Source: Nostoc linckia z4 (lineage in GTDB: Bacteria > Cyanobacteriota > Cyanobacteriia > Cyanobacteriales > Nostocaceae). From it: a DNA stretch of 64,000 nucleotides. The DNA lies in the NCBI RefSeq assembly GCF_002608075.1, contig NZ_LAHA01000012.1, forward strand, positions 67,405 through 131,404, given 5' to 3'. The notes beneath the pieces are model-generated. The model ran no database searches, was not told the origin of the DNA, and was given only the letters and a program-made list of their open reading frames with translations. Shown piece after piece: positions 32,710-42,369 of this stretch (positions are counted from its first letter, which is position 1; each line of letters begins with the position of its first letter). The translations under genes and the position numbers were made by a program.

Positions 32710-33771
32710 ATGATAAAATTTCGTTATATTTGTTTGACTGTTGCCACTGCGGCAATCATTACCTTGAGTTCTTGTAGCAGTACACCAACCGCCGAAAATC
32801 CTTCAGCCCCAGTTGCTACTCCCCAAGCTACAGAAGCAGCAAGTAATAACAGCCATAGCGGTCACGGTAGTAAAGAAAAAATTAACATTAATACTGCTAT
32901 ATTGTCAGAATTAGATAAATTTGAAGCCAAGCTTGGTGTCCCGGCTTTATCTAACAAAATTCAGGCGAATCGTCCCTACGGTAGTCCAGAAGATTTAGTG
33001 ACAAAAAAAGTGATTACTCAGGAGCAATTCGACCAAATTAAAGACCAAGTTGGCGTTCAAGATGTAGTCCTGACAGGGGAAGCCAAAGATGTTGACTACA
33101 TGTCTAAATTAGGCTTAATGAAAGGACATCTGATAGTAGCAAAAGAACTTTTAGACCAAAATCAGCCGAAACAGGCAGAACCTCATATTGGGCATCCAGT
33201 TGAGGAGATTTATGTTGATGTAGAAGACCAACTTAACGAACGCAAAGTTAAGGAATTTAAGACAACTTTGGTGAGTTTGCAAGATTTGGTCAAATCTAGC
33301 CCCAAGGATAGTAAAGTTAAAACTAATTTTAGTTCTTCAGTGGCAGCCGTTGATGGAGCGATCGCAGCTTTACCAGCAGCAGAACGTTCAAAACCAGGAT
33401 TTGTATTACAAGTAATAAACGAATTACTGGATGCAGCTAATTCCGAATATGGCGCGGCGATCGCAGATGGTAAGATATCCGCAGCAATTGAATATCAAGA
33501 CTCTCGTGGATTTGTCTTTTACGCCAACGAATTATACAAAGGAATTGCCAGCCAAGTAGCTCAACAAGATGCCGAAGCAGATAAAGCAATTAATACTAGT
33601 TTTGCCGAACTAGTAAAAGTTTGGCCTGGTGCTATTCCACCAGCTAAACCGGTGAAGACTCCGGAGGATGTTACCAAGTTGGTGAAAACCATTGAGGAAA
33701 ACTCTCAAAAAGTGATTGATAAATCCAGTTCCCAAGCACAAAAATCGCATTTTGATTTAATGGGAAGTTGA
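32710..33771 (+). CDS. EfeO-like periplasmic lipoprotein with helix-hairpin-helix domain
   Basis: 353 residues from ATG 32710, with AGGAG five bases upstream. Lipobox at Cys22 (ITLSSC) and a His-rich spacer (NSHSGHGS, residues 47-54). A ComEA-like helix-hairpin-helix (about 58-113: INTAILSELDKFEAKLGVPA) precedes a helical domain of about 220 residues. That domain has MKGHLIVAKELLD and HIGHPVEEIYVDVEDQL, reminiscent of the EfeO/imelysin iron-binding helical bundle. It sits between a multicopper oxidase and FTR1, so a role delivering iron to the permease is likely but inferred. The domain pairing is unusual. Confidence 0.6.
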   Translation: MIKFRYICLTVATAAIITLSSCSSTPTAENPSAPVATPQATEAASNNSHSGHGSKEKININTAILSELDKFEAKLGVPALSNKIQANRPYGSPEDLVTKKVITQEQFDQIKDQVGVQDVVLTGEAKDVDYMSKLGLMKGHLIVAKELLDQNQPKQAEPHIGHPVEEIYVDVEDQLNERKVKEFKTTLVSLQDLVKSSPKDSKVKTNFSSSVAAVDGAIAALPAAERSKPGFVLQVINELLDAANSEYGAAIADGKISAAIEYQDSRGFVFYANELYKGIASQVAQQDAEADKAINTSFAELVKVWPGAIPPAKPVKTPEDVTKLVKTIEENSQKVIDKSSSQAQKSHFDLMGS

Positions 33772-33779
33772 GAGTAAGC

Positions 33780-33992
33780 TATTTAAAATTAGGAGATAGT
33801 TAAGAGTTAGGAGTTATGGAGTGAAAAGTTAGGAGTTAAAAATTAGGAGTTAAGAGTTAGGAGTTAGGAGTTAAGAGTTAAGAATTTAAAAACTATAATA
33901 AATTTTTAACTCCTAATTCATTACTCCTCACTCCTAATTCATCACTCCTCACTCCTAATTCATCACTCCTCACTCCTAATTCTTAACTAATT
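33780..33992. repeat. GTTAGGAGTTA tandem array with inverted partner
   Basis: Several copies of TTAGGAGTTA are followed by copies of ACTCCTAATTCATCACTCCTC, the complementary motif. The halves can fold into a long hairpin, perhaps separating the EfeO-like gene from the ferritin-like gene. Confidence 0.8.
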
Positions 33993-34023
33993 AAACTCTA
34001 TTCGTCACTTCAATCCACAACTA

Positions 34024-34458
34024 ATGCAAGAACTTGACCAGAAAAAGACCATTGATTTGCTCAACGCCATCATGGAATTTGAATTAGCAGGAGTAGTACG
34101 CTATACACATTATTCGTTAATGGTCACTGGCCCTAACCGTATTCCCATAGTAGCTTTCTTCAAAGCACAGGCAAGCGAATCGTTACTTCATGCCCAACAA
34201 GTAGGAGAAATTCTCACAGGTTTAGATGGGCATCCCTCTTTAAAAATTGCCCCAATGGAAGAAACCTACAAGCATACAGTCAAAGATATTTTGGCAGAAA
34301 GCTTATCCCATGAAAAAAAGGCATTAGATTTGTATAAAAATCTCCTGGATACTGTCACCAATGCCAGCATTTATCTAGAAGAATTTGCTCGTGGGATGAT
34401 AGGACAAGAAGAGATGCATAATCTCGAACTGAAAAAAATGTTACGTGATTTTAGTTAA
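34024..34458 (+). CDS. bacterioferritin-like (ferritin superfamily) protein
   Basis: 144 residues forming a four-helix ferritin-like bundle. Likely di-iron ligands are in MEFELAGVVRYTHYS (helix A Glu) and QASESLLHAQQVGE (helix B E-x-x-H), with HEKKALDLYKNLL and IGQEEMHNLELKKM (second pair). Length and ligand pattern match bacterioferritin/Dps-type proteins. There is no leader, so it should be cytoplasmic. Lying between the EfeO-like gene and FTR1, it may store or buffer the iron that enters. Confidence 0.75.
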   Translation: MQELDQKKTIDLLNAIMEFELAGVVRYTHYSLMVTGPNRIPIVAFFKAQASESLLHAQQVGEILTGLDGHPSLKIAPMEETYKHTVKDILAESLSHEKKALDLYKNLLDTVTNASIYLEEFARGMIGQEEMHNLELKKMLRDFS

Positions 34459-34550
34459 TAGTCATTAGTCATTAGTCATTAGTCATTAGTCATTGGTTAT
34501 TTGCTAAGGACAAATGATAACTGGCTAATGACAAAGGACAAAAGACAAAG
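34459..34550. repeat. AGTCATT heptamer array with inverted partner
   Basis: AGTCATT repeats (34466-34492) are followed by GACAAATGATAACTGGCTAATGACAAAGGAC, partly complementary. Located between ferritin-like and FTR1 genes. Confidence 0.75.
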
Positions 34551-34558
34551 GATAAAAA

Positions 34559-35527
34559 ATGGATTTTAGTACTGCTCTACCTACTTTTGTAATTACCCTC
34601 CGAGAAGGAGTAGAAGCTGCCCTTGTGGTGGGAATTGTCCTAGCTTTGCTGCAAAAAGCGAAAAAATCTAATTTAAAATATTGGGTATATACTGGAGTCG
34701 GCGTTGGTATTGCTGTTAGCGGCTTGATAGGAGCGCTATTTAGTTGGATAATTCAAGTAGTGGGAGCTGCTAATCCTCAATATACTTCCGTAGTTGAGCC
34801 ACTACTGGAAGGTGTATTTAGTTTGTTAGCGATCGCAATGCTCAGTTGGATGCTCATCTGGATGACTCAACAAGCCAAATTTATGAAAGCGCAAGTTGAG
34901 GGAGCAGTTATCCAAGCACTGAAACAAAACTCAAATGCTGGTTGGGGTGTTTTTAGTTTAGTTTTTATTGCTGTTATTCGAGAAGGCTTTGAAACTGTTC
35001 TGTTTATTGCTGCTAATTTTCAACAAGGACTAATTCCTAGCATCGGTGCAGTTGCAGGTTTAACAGTGGCGATCGTCATAGGTGTGCTTTTATTTAAGTG
35101 GGGCATCAAAATTAATATCCGCCAATTTTTTCAAGTAATGGGTGTTTTATTAGTCTTGATTGTCGCAGGCTTAGTAATTTCAGCCTTGAAAAATTTTGAC
35201 GACGCCGCAGCTAATTTTGCCCTTAGCAGTCGTGCTACACAAAGCCTTTGTTTCTATTACGAACGCTTTACTAAAATCCATTCTTGTATTCTGGGGCCAA
35301 TGGTCTCCAATACTTCCACAATTTTGCCTGACGAACAATTTCCTGGCATTATTCTCAAATCTTTGTTTGGCTATAGTGACAAAATCTATCTCGTTCAAGC
35401 TGTGGCATATTTTGGTTTTTTGCTCGCTATAGGCGGGCTATATTTCCGCAGTATTGGAGGAGGCTTTTTACCAGCCAAAAAGAATACTCCATCTCATCAA
35501 AAACCAATCAATTCTGCCAAGGATTAA
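34559..35527 (+). CDS. FTR1-family high-affinity iron permease
   Basis: 322 residues, about seven transmembrane helices. The two diagnostic iron-binding motifs are present: R15-E-G-x-E (ITLREGVEAALVVGIV) and R141-E-G-x-E (AVIREGFETVLFI). The C-terminal loop between the last helices contains several acidic residues and two Cys. FTR1/EfeU moves Fe(III) produced by a partner oxidase. The upstream multicopper oxidase and EfeO-like lipoprotein supply the expected partners. Expression is probably iron-regulated. Confidence 0.9.
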   Translation: MDFSTALPTFVITLREGVEAALVVGIVLALLQKAKKSNLKYWVYTGVGVGIAVSGLIGALFSWIIQVVGAANPQYTSVVEPLLEGVFSLLAIAMLSWMLIWMTQQAKFMKAQVEGAVIQALKQNSNAGWGVFSLVFIAVIREGFETVLFIAANFQQGLIPSIGAVAGLTVAIVIGVLLFKWGIKINIRQFFQVMGVLLVLIVAGLVISALKNFDDAAANFALSSRATQSLCFYYERFTKIHSCILGPMVSNTSTILPDEQFPGIILKSLFGYSDKIYLVQAVAYFGFLLAIGGLYFRSIGGGFLPAKKNTPSHQKPINSAKD

Positions 35528-35585
35528 ATAATTTTTGGAAATTTTGTATGTTTTTGTGTAGCATAAAATCAAGAATTATACTTAT

Positions 35586-36521
35586 TTAAGTGCCTTTTAA
35601 TCTAAGTAAATCTTGTTGGAGTTTTTGACAAGCCTTTTCTATAGCATTTATACTACCCGGATTCACCAAACCATAATAATCGAACACATAAACTCGGTTA
35701 TTTTGAGTTGCTTGTAATTGTTTCCAAAAACTTTCTTTTTTTAAATCATCTAAAAGCTCTGTTTGGGAATTACCTTGTGGAGGATTGACCAAAATTATTG
35801 CATCTGGATTTGCTTCTATAATTTTTTCAGCCGAAAGAGTTATATAACCACCAACTGGACTTTTTCCTTGTAATTCTGCTGCCAAATTTTTTACCTGAAA
35901 TTTCGTTAGTAAATCTCCTGCCCAACTATTTTTATTTGGCGCTAAAATTGGTTGACGACTAACCAGCACCAAAGTCGTAAGACTTTCATTAGGCTTATTT
36001 GGTAAGAAACTTTGGTAACGATTTAACAAAGGCTGAGGGTCGGCATCAATTAATTCAGCTAGTGTTTTAGTCAACTTTTCTAGAGATTCCCAATTATTCA
36101 CCTGGGTAAGTAAAGTGGGAATTCCTAATTGCTGAATTTTTTGAATTGGAATCGTAGAAAAACCTTCTGCGCCAATAACTAAATCTGGTTTGAGTGCTAC
36201 TATTTTTTCTAAATTAGGAGAATTTTGACCTTCGCTAACACGAGGAATATCTTTAAAACGCGAGTCATCTTTAAATAGTTTACTACCAGTAATTCCCACA
36301 ATTTTTGTTTGGTCTAATTGAGCGATAATATCAGCAGAGAGAGAAGAAAGAGCCACAACTCTTGTTGCTGATTTTTTGGGTAATTGCTGCGAATTGGTGT
36401 TAGTTGTTTCAGTAGTATTTGCTACTTTTGCTGGTAGCTGTTGAGTACTTACAGTGTTACAAGCAACTAAGGCTATACTCAAAAAAAATGCCAAAGCACA
36501 TACAAACCAACGATGATACAT
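35586..36521 (-). CDS. Fe/B12-type ABC substrate-binding lipoprotein
   Basis: 311 residues from ATG 36521; lipobox IALVAC (Cys21). Class III (helical backbone) periplasmic binding fold: VVALSSLSADIIAQLDQTKI, NLEKIVALKPDLVIGAEGFS, LSAEKIIEANPDAIILVNPP and a late YVFDYYGLVNPGS. These are the BtuF/FecB-type motifs for siderophore, haem or cobalamin binding. It faces the FTR1 gene tail to tail. No permease or ATPase gene is adjacent, so it must use components encoded elsewhere. Confidence 0.85.
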   Translation of the reverse strand: MYHRWFVCALAFFLSIALVACNTVSTQQLPAKVANTTETTNTNSQQLPKKSATRVVALSSLSADIIAQLDQTKIVGITGSKLFKDDSRFKDIPRVSEGQNSPNLEKIVALKPDLVIGAEGFSTIPIQKIQQLGIPTLLTQVNNWESLEKLTKTLAELIDADPQPLLNRYQSFLPNKPNESLTTLVLVSRQPILAPNKNSWAGDLLTKFQVKNLAAELQGKSPVGGYITLSAEKIIEANPDAIILVNPPQGNSQTELLDDLKKESFWKQLQATQNNRVYVFDYYGLVNPGSINAIEKACQKLQQDLLRLKGT

Positions 36522-37296
36522 AATACATTCCTTATAAGTTTTGTTCCTCATATAGTTTGCCGCATTTTCATGCAGAATTGCTATAAATGTAGTTAATTCT
36601 GTGCAATTAATTAACTTATTCTTTTAGTTTTATGTTATGTATTTAACAAATCTACGTAACGGCTAACGGCCGTCATTGGTGTCAACTTAACGTAAAATCC
36701 TTATAATAACGTTAGAGCAAACTAACTCAATTACTAACTAATCCGGAGTCACCCCACCCCGGCTTTGCTAACGCAAAACCTCCCCTCCCCGCGTGCGAGG
36801 AGGGGATTGAGGGGTGGGGTAAAACGGCTGTGGAACAAGGGTTTAAGCTTAAGTTGACACCAATGAACGGCCGTTCGCCCCTACAGTAAAATGGCTGTAC
36901 GGATTTTTGCCTAGTTCTACATATATAAAAAAAGGCGAGTAAAAACGTAGTACAAAATTCTTTAGAAATTTTGACGGCGTTTTACTCCCCAGAATCTATA
37001 CAAGGTTATGTAAAAATTTTTCTTGTATGAGAAATTTATATTTTTGTCAGTGATTATTCTCTAATTAATTAACATTATTATACTAATCGGCTGATTCTGT
37101 TAGTGTTTTTGACTACAAAAAGCTAAATTTAACCAAAGCTTTAACTTGAGCTTCGTTTATTTCGCTCGTACTAACTTAACTTCAAACAAAATATTCTTAT
37201 GCTATTTACATCTAAAATAAGTATCTTTGATTGCAACTTAATAGCAAATAGCTTGACTTAGAGGAATAACGCAAAAGCGTAGTCTGGATATTCAAA
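36522..37296. other. long non-coding region
   Basis: 775 bp with no gene. Contains inverted-repeat element C (36666-36874), a partly repeated TTTTACTC/GAGTAAAA pair near 36937-36988, and AT-rich sequence before the polA stop. Confidence 0.5.
36666..36874. mobile_element. inverted-repeat element C (MITE-like)
   Basis: Ends ACGGCCGTCATTGGTGTCAA and TTGACACCAATGAACGGCCGT are inverted copies of each other over about 25 bp with a one-base difference in length. The inside has a GC-rich hairpin (CCCCTCCCCGCGTGCGAGGA then GGGG) and CCCCACCCC/GGGGTGGGG. No gene. Confidence 0.6.
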
Positions 37297-40218
37297 TTAC
37301 TTAGTTTCCATCCAATTTTGACCCGCACGCGCATCCACCACCAAGGGTACACTTAACTGTACTGCGTTCTCCATTACCGATTTAATTTGTGGTTGTAATT
37401 CTTCCCACTCATCAGGGGGGATTTCAAATACTAATTCATCGTGAACTTGTAATAATAAATGCGCTTGGTATTTTTGCAAAACTTCATGCAATCGTACCAT
37501 CGCAATTTTAATAATATCAGCGTTGGAACCTTGAATTGGTGCATTGGCGGCGGAGCGTAATAAACCAGCATCATAAGCACCCAAATTTTTCAATTTACTC
37601 AGATCAATATCTTCTGGGTTGCTACCTTTTAAGTGGCGTAAAGTGTTATTAGTAAATTCAAAGTAACGACGACGACCAAGAATAGTTTCTACATAACCAA
37701 GAGATATCGCTTCTTTTTTCACTCGCTCCAAATAAGCAAAAACTCTAGGATATCTTTCATTAAACCGCTTAATGAATTCGTTGGCAATGCTCTTATCTAT
37801 CCCAGTGGAACGAGAAAACCTGAGAGAACCCATTCCATAAATTACACCGAAATTAATAGTTTTTGCTACTGCTCGTTCTTCTGATGTAATATTTTCTTTT
37901 TCAAATACTAATCGCCCCGTCACAGTATGAACATCTTCATTTTGCTGATATGCTTCTACTAATATCGGTTCTTGACTTAAATGAGCCAAAATTCGCAATT
38001 CAATTTGTGAATAATCAGCAGCCACCATTAACCAACCAGGTTCCGGTAAAAATGCCTTGCGAATTTGGCGACTAAAAGCTGTACGAATCGGAATATTTTG
38101 CAAATTCGGATTAGAAGAAGATAACCTACCAGTTGATGTTGCTGCTTGATTAAAATCAGTATGTACCCGTTGAGTATCTGGACGCACCAATGCAGGTAAA
38201 GCATCTACATAAGTAGATTTTAATTTAGATAAAGTGCGGTACTCAGTTATCGTTTCCACAAATCCAGTTTGATCGATTTCTTGCAGTTTTTCTAGAGTTG
38301 CTGCATCTGTGGAATAACCAGTTTGAATTTTTCGGGAATATTTCGTGCTTAATCCCAATTTTTCAAATAATATATTACTCAATTGTTTAGGAGAACCCAA
38401 GTTAAAGTTTTCTCCAGCAATTTCTATTGCTTTTTCTTTTAATTTAGCTAATTCTATTTCTAAATGCTGTGAAAGTTCTTGTAAATAAGCTGAGTCAATG
38501 CGAACGCCTGTATATTCCATTTGTGCTAAAACTGCTTCTAGTGGCTGTTCCACTTCCACTAATAGCTTGGACAAAGCTGGAATTTTGTCTAATTCTGCAC
38601 GCAGTTTCGCCACCAAACCAAAGGTAGAATAAACATCCATACCACAGTAATCTGCAACTGCGGCAATATCTACATCTGCGATGGTTTTACCTTTGGGAAC
38701 TAAATCTAAATAACTTTTCGCAGTTAATCCTAAATATCGTTGTGCCAAATCCATCAAATTATGACTTGAATCTGGATTTAGCAGGTAACTTGCCAGCATC
38801 GGATCGAATACCACTCCCGCCAAGTTAATTCCTTGACACCTTAGAATTAAGCGGTCAAATTTAGCATTCTGTAAAGTTTTAGGATAATCAGCACTTTCCA
38901 GAATTGGACGTAGTGCTTCTAGCACCACATCTTTATTTAAATTTTCCCCAGTTGTATGACCAAGAGGAATATATGCCACTTCATCTAACTTTGTTCCCCA
39001 GCAACAACCAATTCCTACTAATTCCGCATCTCTTGGTTCTAAATCAGTAGTTTCAGTGTCCCAAGCAACTGGTGTTTTAGAATTAGTGAATTTTTGTACA
39101 ATTTCCAATAATTCAGTCAATTTTGCTTCGGTATTAATAATGCGTGGTTGAATTGCTGAGGTTGGTTGTTGTTGTGCAGCTTCTGTTTCTGCAAAACTAA
39201 AAAATGAAAGGTCTGGGTCTTCAAATTCTGGTTCTGTTGTTGCTTTTTGTGTTTTTGGTGCTTCTTCAACTTGACCGCCAAAACGTTGCTGTAGGTCGTT
39301 GATCTTACCCAAAAATGATTTAAATTCTAATTTTTCTAAAATTGGTGATAAAACGTTTGTATCAAAGCCTTTTAATTTGCAATCCTCTAAATTAAATTCT
39401 AGAGGAACATCAACAACAATTTTTGCCAAATATTGGGACTTATAAGCGTCTTGTTTCCCAGCTGCCAATTTTTTCTGATTTGCCCCTGGAATTTCTTCTA
39501 AAGCAGCATAAACATTTTCCAGGGAACCATAGGCACTTAGCAACTGTACAGCTGTCTTTTCTCCAATTCCCTTAACCCCAGGAATATTATCTGATTTATC
39601 ACCACAAAGTGCTTTGAAATCAACAATTTGTGAAGGTAATACCCCTAGTTTTTGTTGAACTTGTTCTGCTTCAAATTCTGTGATGCTATTTGTAGAACGC
39701 TTTAAGGCATCTGGACTAAAGTTTAAAACAGTAATTTGCTTTTCGGCATCTATCAATTGAAATAAATCGCGATCGCCAGTCAGAATTTTCACCTTATACC
39801 CAGCAGCCGTTACTTGTTGCGCCAAGGTTCCTAAAACATCATCCGCCTCGTAACCAGGAGCAGTGTAAATTGGTAAATTCAAGCCATCGAGTAACTCGTG
39901 GAGATTTTCTAAGTCGGGAATAAAATCTTCTGGTGTTTCTTTGCGATCGGCTTTATACGTATCAGCTGTTTCATGGCGGAAGGTGGGTAAACCCAAATCA
40001 AAGGCCACAGCCATTGCTTGGGGCTGTTGCGTTCCCATGACTTCCAATAAACACTTGAGAAAACCAAAACATACACTGGTGGGAATCCCCGTTTTTGTAC
40101 GTAGTCCTCCATCTCGTCCTTTGGCAAAAGCAAAGTATGAACGATAAGCCAGTGAGTGTCCATCTACTAGGATGAACGTCGGACGTGTTGGGGTTGCAGT
40201 AGCAGTAGTTTCAGACAT
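37297..40218 (-). CDS. polA: DNA polymerase I
   Basis: 973 residues, normal length. The 5'-3' exonuclease domain (1 to about 310) has ILVDGHSLAYRSYFAF and CGDKSDNIPGVKGIGEKTA. The 3'-5' proofreading domain (about 375-570) keeps VAWDTETTDLEPRDAELVGI, so proofreading should be intact. The polymerase domain (about 590-973) shows STGRLSSSNPNLQNIP, VAADYSQIELRILAHLSQE and LLQVHDELVFE. Role: Okazaki-fragment processing and repair. Stand-alone gene with long AT-rich flanks. Confidence 0.97.
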   Translation of the reverse strand: MSETTATATPTRPTFILVDGHSLAYRSYFAFAKGRDGGLRTKTGIPTSVCFGFLKCLLEVMGTQQPQAMAVAFDLGLPTFRHETADTYKADRKETPEDFIPDLENLHELLDGLNLPIYTAPGYEADDVLGTLAQQVTAAGYKVKILTGDRDLFQLIDAEKQITVLNFSPDALKRSTNSITEFEAEQVQQKLGVLPSQIVDFKALCGDKSDNIPGVKGIGEKTAVQLLSAYGSLENVYAALEEIPGANQKKLAAGKQDAYKSQYLAKIVVDVPLEFNLEDCKLKGFDTNVLSPILEKLEFKSFLGKINDLQQRFGGQVEEAPKTQKATTEPEFEDPDLSFFSFAETEAAQQQPTSAIQPRIINTEAKLTELLEIVQKFTNSKTPVAWDTETTDLEPRDAELVGIGCCWGTKLDEVAYIPLGHTTGENLNKDVVLEALRPILESADYPKTLQNAKFDRLILRCQGINLAGVVFDPMLASYLLNPDSSHNLMDLAQRYLGLTAKSYLDLVPKGKTIADVDIAAVADYCGMDVYSTFGLVAKLRAELDKIPALSKLLVEVEQPLEAVLAQMEYTGVRIDSAYLQELSQHLEIELAKLKEKAIEIAGENFNLGSPKQLSNILFEKLGLSTKYSRKIQTGYSTDAATLEKLQEIDQTGFVETITEYRTLSKLKSTYVDALPALVRPDTQRVHTDFNQAATSTGRLSSSNPNLQNIPIRTAFSRQIRKAFLPEPGWLMVAADYSQIELRILAHLSQEPILVEAYQQNEDVHTVTGRLVFEKENITSEERAVAKTINFGVIYGMGSLRFSRSTGIDKSIANEFIKRFNERYPRVFAYLERVKKEAISLGYVETILGRRRYFEFTNNTLRHLKGSNPEDIDLSKLKNLGAYDAGLLRSAANAPIQGSNADIIKIAMVRLHEVLQKYQAHLLLQVHDELVFEIPPDEWEELQPQIKSVMENAVQLSVPLVVDARAGQNWMETK

Positions 40219-40439
40219 AGCCCTATTTTAGCCACAAGCTTTGTTATTTACATACTGCATCAGTTGGTTTATTGAAATTCCTCATGGGTCAGGATGATTT
40301 CTTAACAAAACTTCATATATTAATGAAAAATCTATATTTATTAAGGTAAATTGAACATAAAAAATTCACATAAATTTACGTGTATTTATCAAGCCTAGAA
40401 GTAAAAGTTACGAGTTAGAAATAATTTGGTAATCCCATA

Positions 40440-41177
40440 ATGATTCGTTTCAGAAAAGCATCTTCCATCATGACAACAAAACTATTGAATACTCTAGGCG
40501 CTGCCACAACCTTAGCAGGAATTATTGCAACTTCTGGAGTAGCAAATGCAGCTTCTCTGTCTTACACTAGTTCCAGTAATTATGAGTTTACAGATATTAT
40601 TGATGAAACTTTGAGCGTGCAAAAATTTGATTCTTCTTTAGGCACACTCAAAGGTGTAACAATCCAATTTACTGGCGACCTACTTGGAAATGCAGGTTTT
40701 GAAAATAGGAGTCCAACCCCAACTCAAACAACAGTCAATCTTAGCAGTCAATTCAGTTTACAACTAAATAATCAGTCTTTGTTAGCATTCAATCCAGAAT
40801 ATAGTTCCAGTTACCAAGTTGCCAAATATGATGGCATCACTGATTATAGTGGTACTTCTGGAAAAACCCTATCTAACTTAACTGCAACAGAATCTGCTAC
40901 TCAGTCTTTTACCAATACCTCATTTTTGCAGTCTTTCATTGGTAATGGCGACATAGACTTTTTGTTTTCAGCTATAGCCAACTCGCTAGTTACAGGATCG
41001 GGCAACATGAGATCCTATATTGATACTTATGCTAAAGCAAGTATCAAAGTAACTTATGACTATGAAGAAGTTAAGTCTGTACCTGAAGCATCAACTACTT
41101 TTGGAATTGGTGTAGTAGCTGGGCTTTGTCTGTTGTCACAACGCAAAAAAATTTTGGTTAAAGTCTTAAATTCATAG
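40440..41177 (+). CDS. PEP-CTERM surface protein (choice-of-anchor E type)
   Basis: 245 residues. Signal peptide ending VANAASLSY and a beta-rich central domain of the choice-of-anchor E kind (SQFSLQLNNQSLLAFNPEY). The C-terminal sorting signal is VPEASTTFGIGVVAGL followed by the basic QRKK. The PEP-CTERM signal sends proteins to the exosortase system and cell surface. Another start at 40470 (MTTKLLNTLG) is equally possible. A clear terminator follows. Confidence 0.8.
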   Translation: MIRFRKASSIMTTKLLNTLGAATTLAGIIATSGVANAASLSYTSSSNYEFTDIIDETLSVQKFDSSLGTLKGVTIQFTGDLLGNAGFENRSPTPTQTTVNLSSQFSLQLNNQSLLAFNPEYSSSYQVAKYDGITDYSGTSGKTLSNLTATESATQSFTNTSFLQSFIGNGDIDFLFSAIANSLVTGSGNMRSYIDTYAKASIKVTYDYEEVKSVPEASTTFGIGVVAGLCLLSQRKKILVKVLNS

Positions 41178-41246
41178 ACTTTAGTTCAAGAGGTAGATTC
41201 TTTATATCTTACCTATAAGTCAAGTTATCTAACTTAAATGTAAATC

Positions 41247-41275
41247 CCCGATTCTTTCGAGAATCGGGTTTTTTT
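41247..41275 (+). terminator. Rho-independent terminator of PEP-CTERM gene
   Basis: CCCGATTCT, tetraloop TTCG, AGAATCGGG, then seven T. Textbook intrinsic terminator. Confidence 0.9.
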
Positions 41276-41358
41276 ATTGGCGTTATCTCAAACTTTTCCC
41301 ACAATCTAAAATCCAAAATGGTATAACCTCTAACTGTAACTTGAAATCTCAGGAATGT

Positions 41359-42195
41359 ATGTATAACGTATCTACCAAAAATATTAAACTACTGGTTGTA
41401 GATATAGATGGCACGATCGCCGGACACTCCAACACCATCAGCGAACCTGTAAAGCAAGCGCTGATTGCGGCACAAGCAAGAGGCATTCAAGTGGCGATCG
41501 CTACAGGTCGGATGTATCGTTCAGCGCTGCGCTTTCACCAAGAAATCGGCTCTACCTTACCATTAATGGCTTATCAGGGAGCTTGGATTCAAGACCCCAT
41601 CACCCAAAAAATTCATCGCCATTTAGTGCTTTCCAAAGAACTCGCCCACCAATTACTCGATTATTTTGAACAGCCTCAATTACGGGCGCTTTTATCGATC
41701 CACTTCTACATCAATGACCAACTTTACGTCCGGGAAATAACCAAAGAAACTGAAATTTACGCACAACGTTCTAGTATTGTCCCAATTCCTGTGGGTGATT
41801 TGCGGCAAGTTTTAACGAATGAACCAACAAAAATTCTGGCTTTGTGCGATGACACAAATTTCATCAGCGAGGTATTGGGAAATTTGCGTCGCCAATATAC
41901 ACCAGCTGAACTTTATCTCACCACATCTGTTGCCACCTTCTTAGAAGCCACTAACCCCTTTGTAAATAAAGGAACTGCTGTGCGTTACCTGGCCGAAGAA
42001 TTGCTGGGATTAGAAACAGCTAACGTCATGGCTATTGGCGATAACTTCAACGATTTGGAAATGCTAGAGTATGCAGGTATTGGTATAGCTATGGGAAACG
42101 CCCCAGAAGGAGTGCAGGCGATCGCTCAGTGGGTAGCCCCTAGTATAGATAGTGACGGAGTAGCAGTGGCAATTGAAAAGTTTTTGCTCCAGTGA
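41359..42195 (+). CDS. Cof-type HAD-IIB family phosphatase
   Basis: 278 residues from ATG 41359. HAD motif I is VVDIDGTIAGHS (a D-x-D variant), motif II AIATGRMYRSAL, motif III about PFVNKGTAVRYL, and motif IV MAIGDNFNDLEML. The cap domain between motifs II and III defines subclass IIB (Cof/YbiV type), which dephosphorylates sugar phosphates, FMN or similar. Exact substrate unknown. Single gene. Confidence 0.9.
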   Translation: MYNVSTKNIKLLVVDIDGTIAGHSNTISEPVKQALIAAQARGIQVAIATGRMYRSALRFHQEIGSTLPLMAYQGAWIQDPITQKIHRHLVLSKELAHQLLDYFEQPQLRALLSIHFYINDQLYVREITKETEIYAQRSSIVPIPVGDLRQVLTNEPTKILALCDDTNFISEVLGNLRRQYTPAELYLTTSVATFLEATNPFVNKGTAVRYLAEELLGLETANVMAIGDNFNDLEMLEYAGIGIAMGNAPEGVQAIAQWVAPSIDSDGVAVAIEKFLLQ

Positions 42196-42369
42196 GCAAA
42201 TTTTAGAATTTAAATTTTGGATTTTGCATTGAAAATCCGACCCATACCAATCAGAAAGGACACCGACGACTGGCCGTGTTTCGTCTCGGTGCCCCTGCTG
42301 GTTCGCTCCTCACACAAGAGCTAATGTAGCCGAGGTAATGCATTGAGTCAATAGCTACGATTAAAGTTT

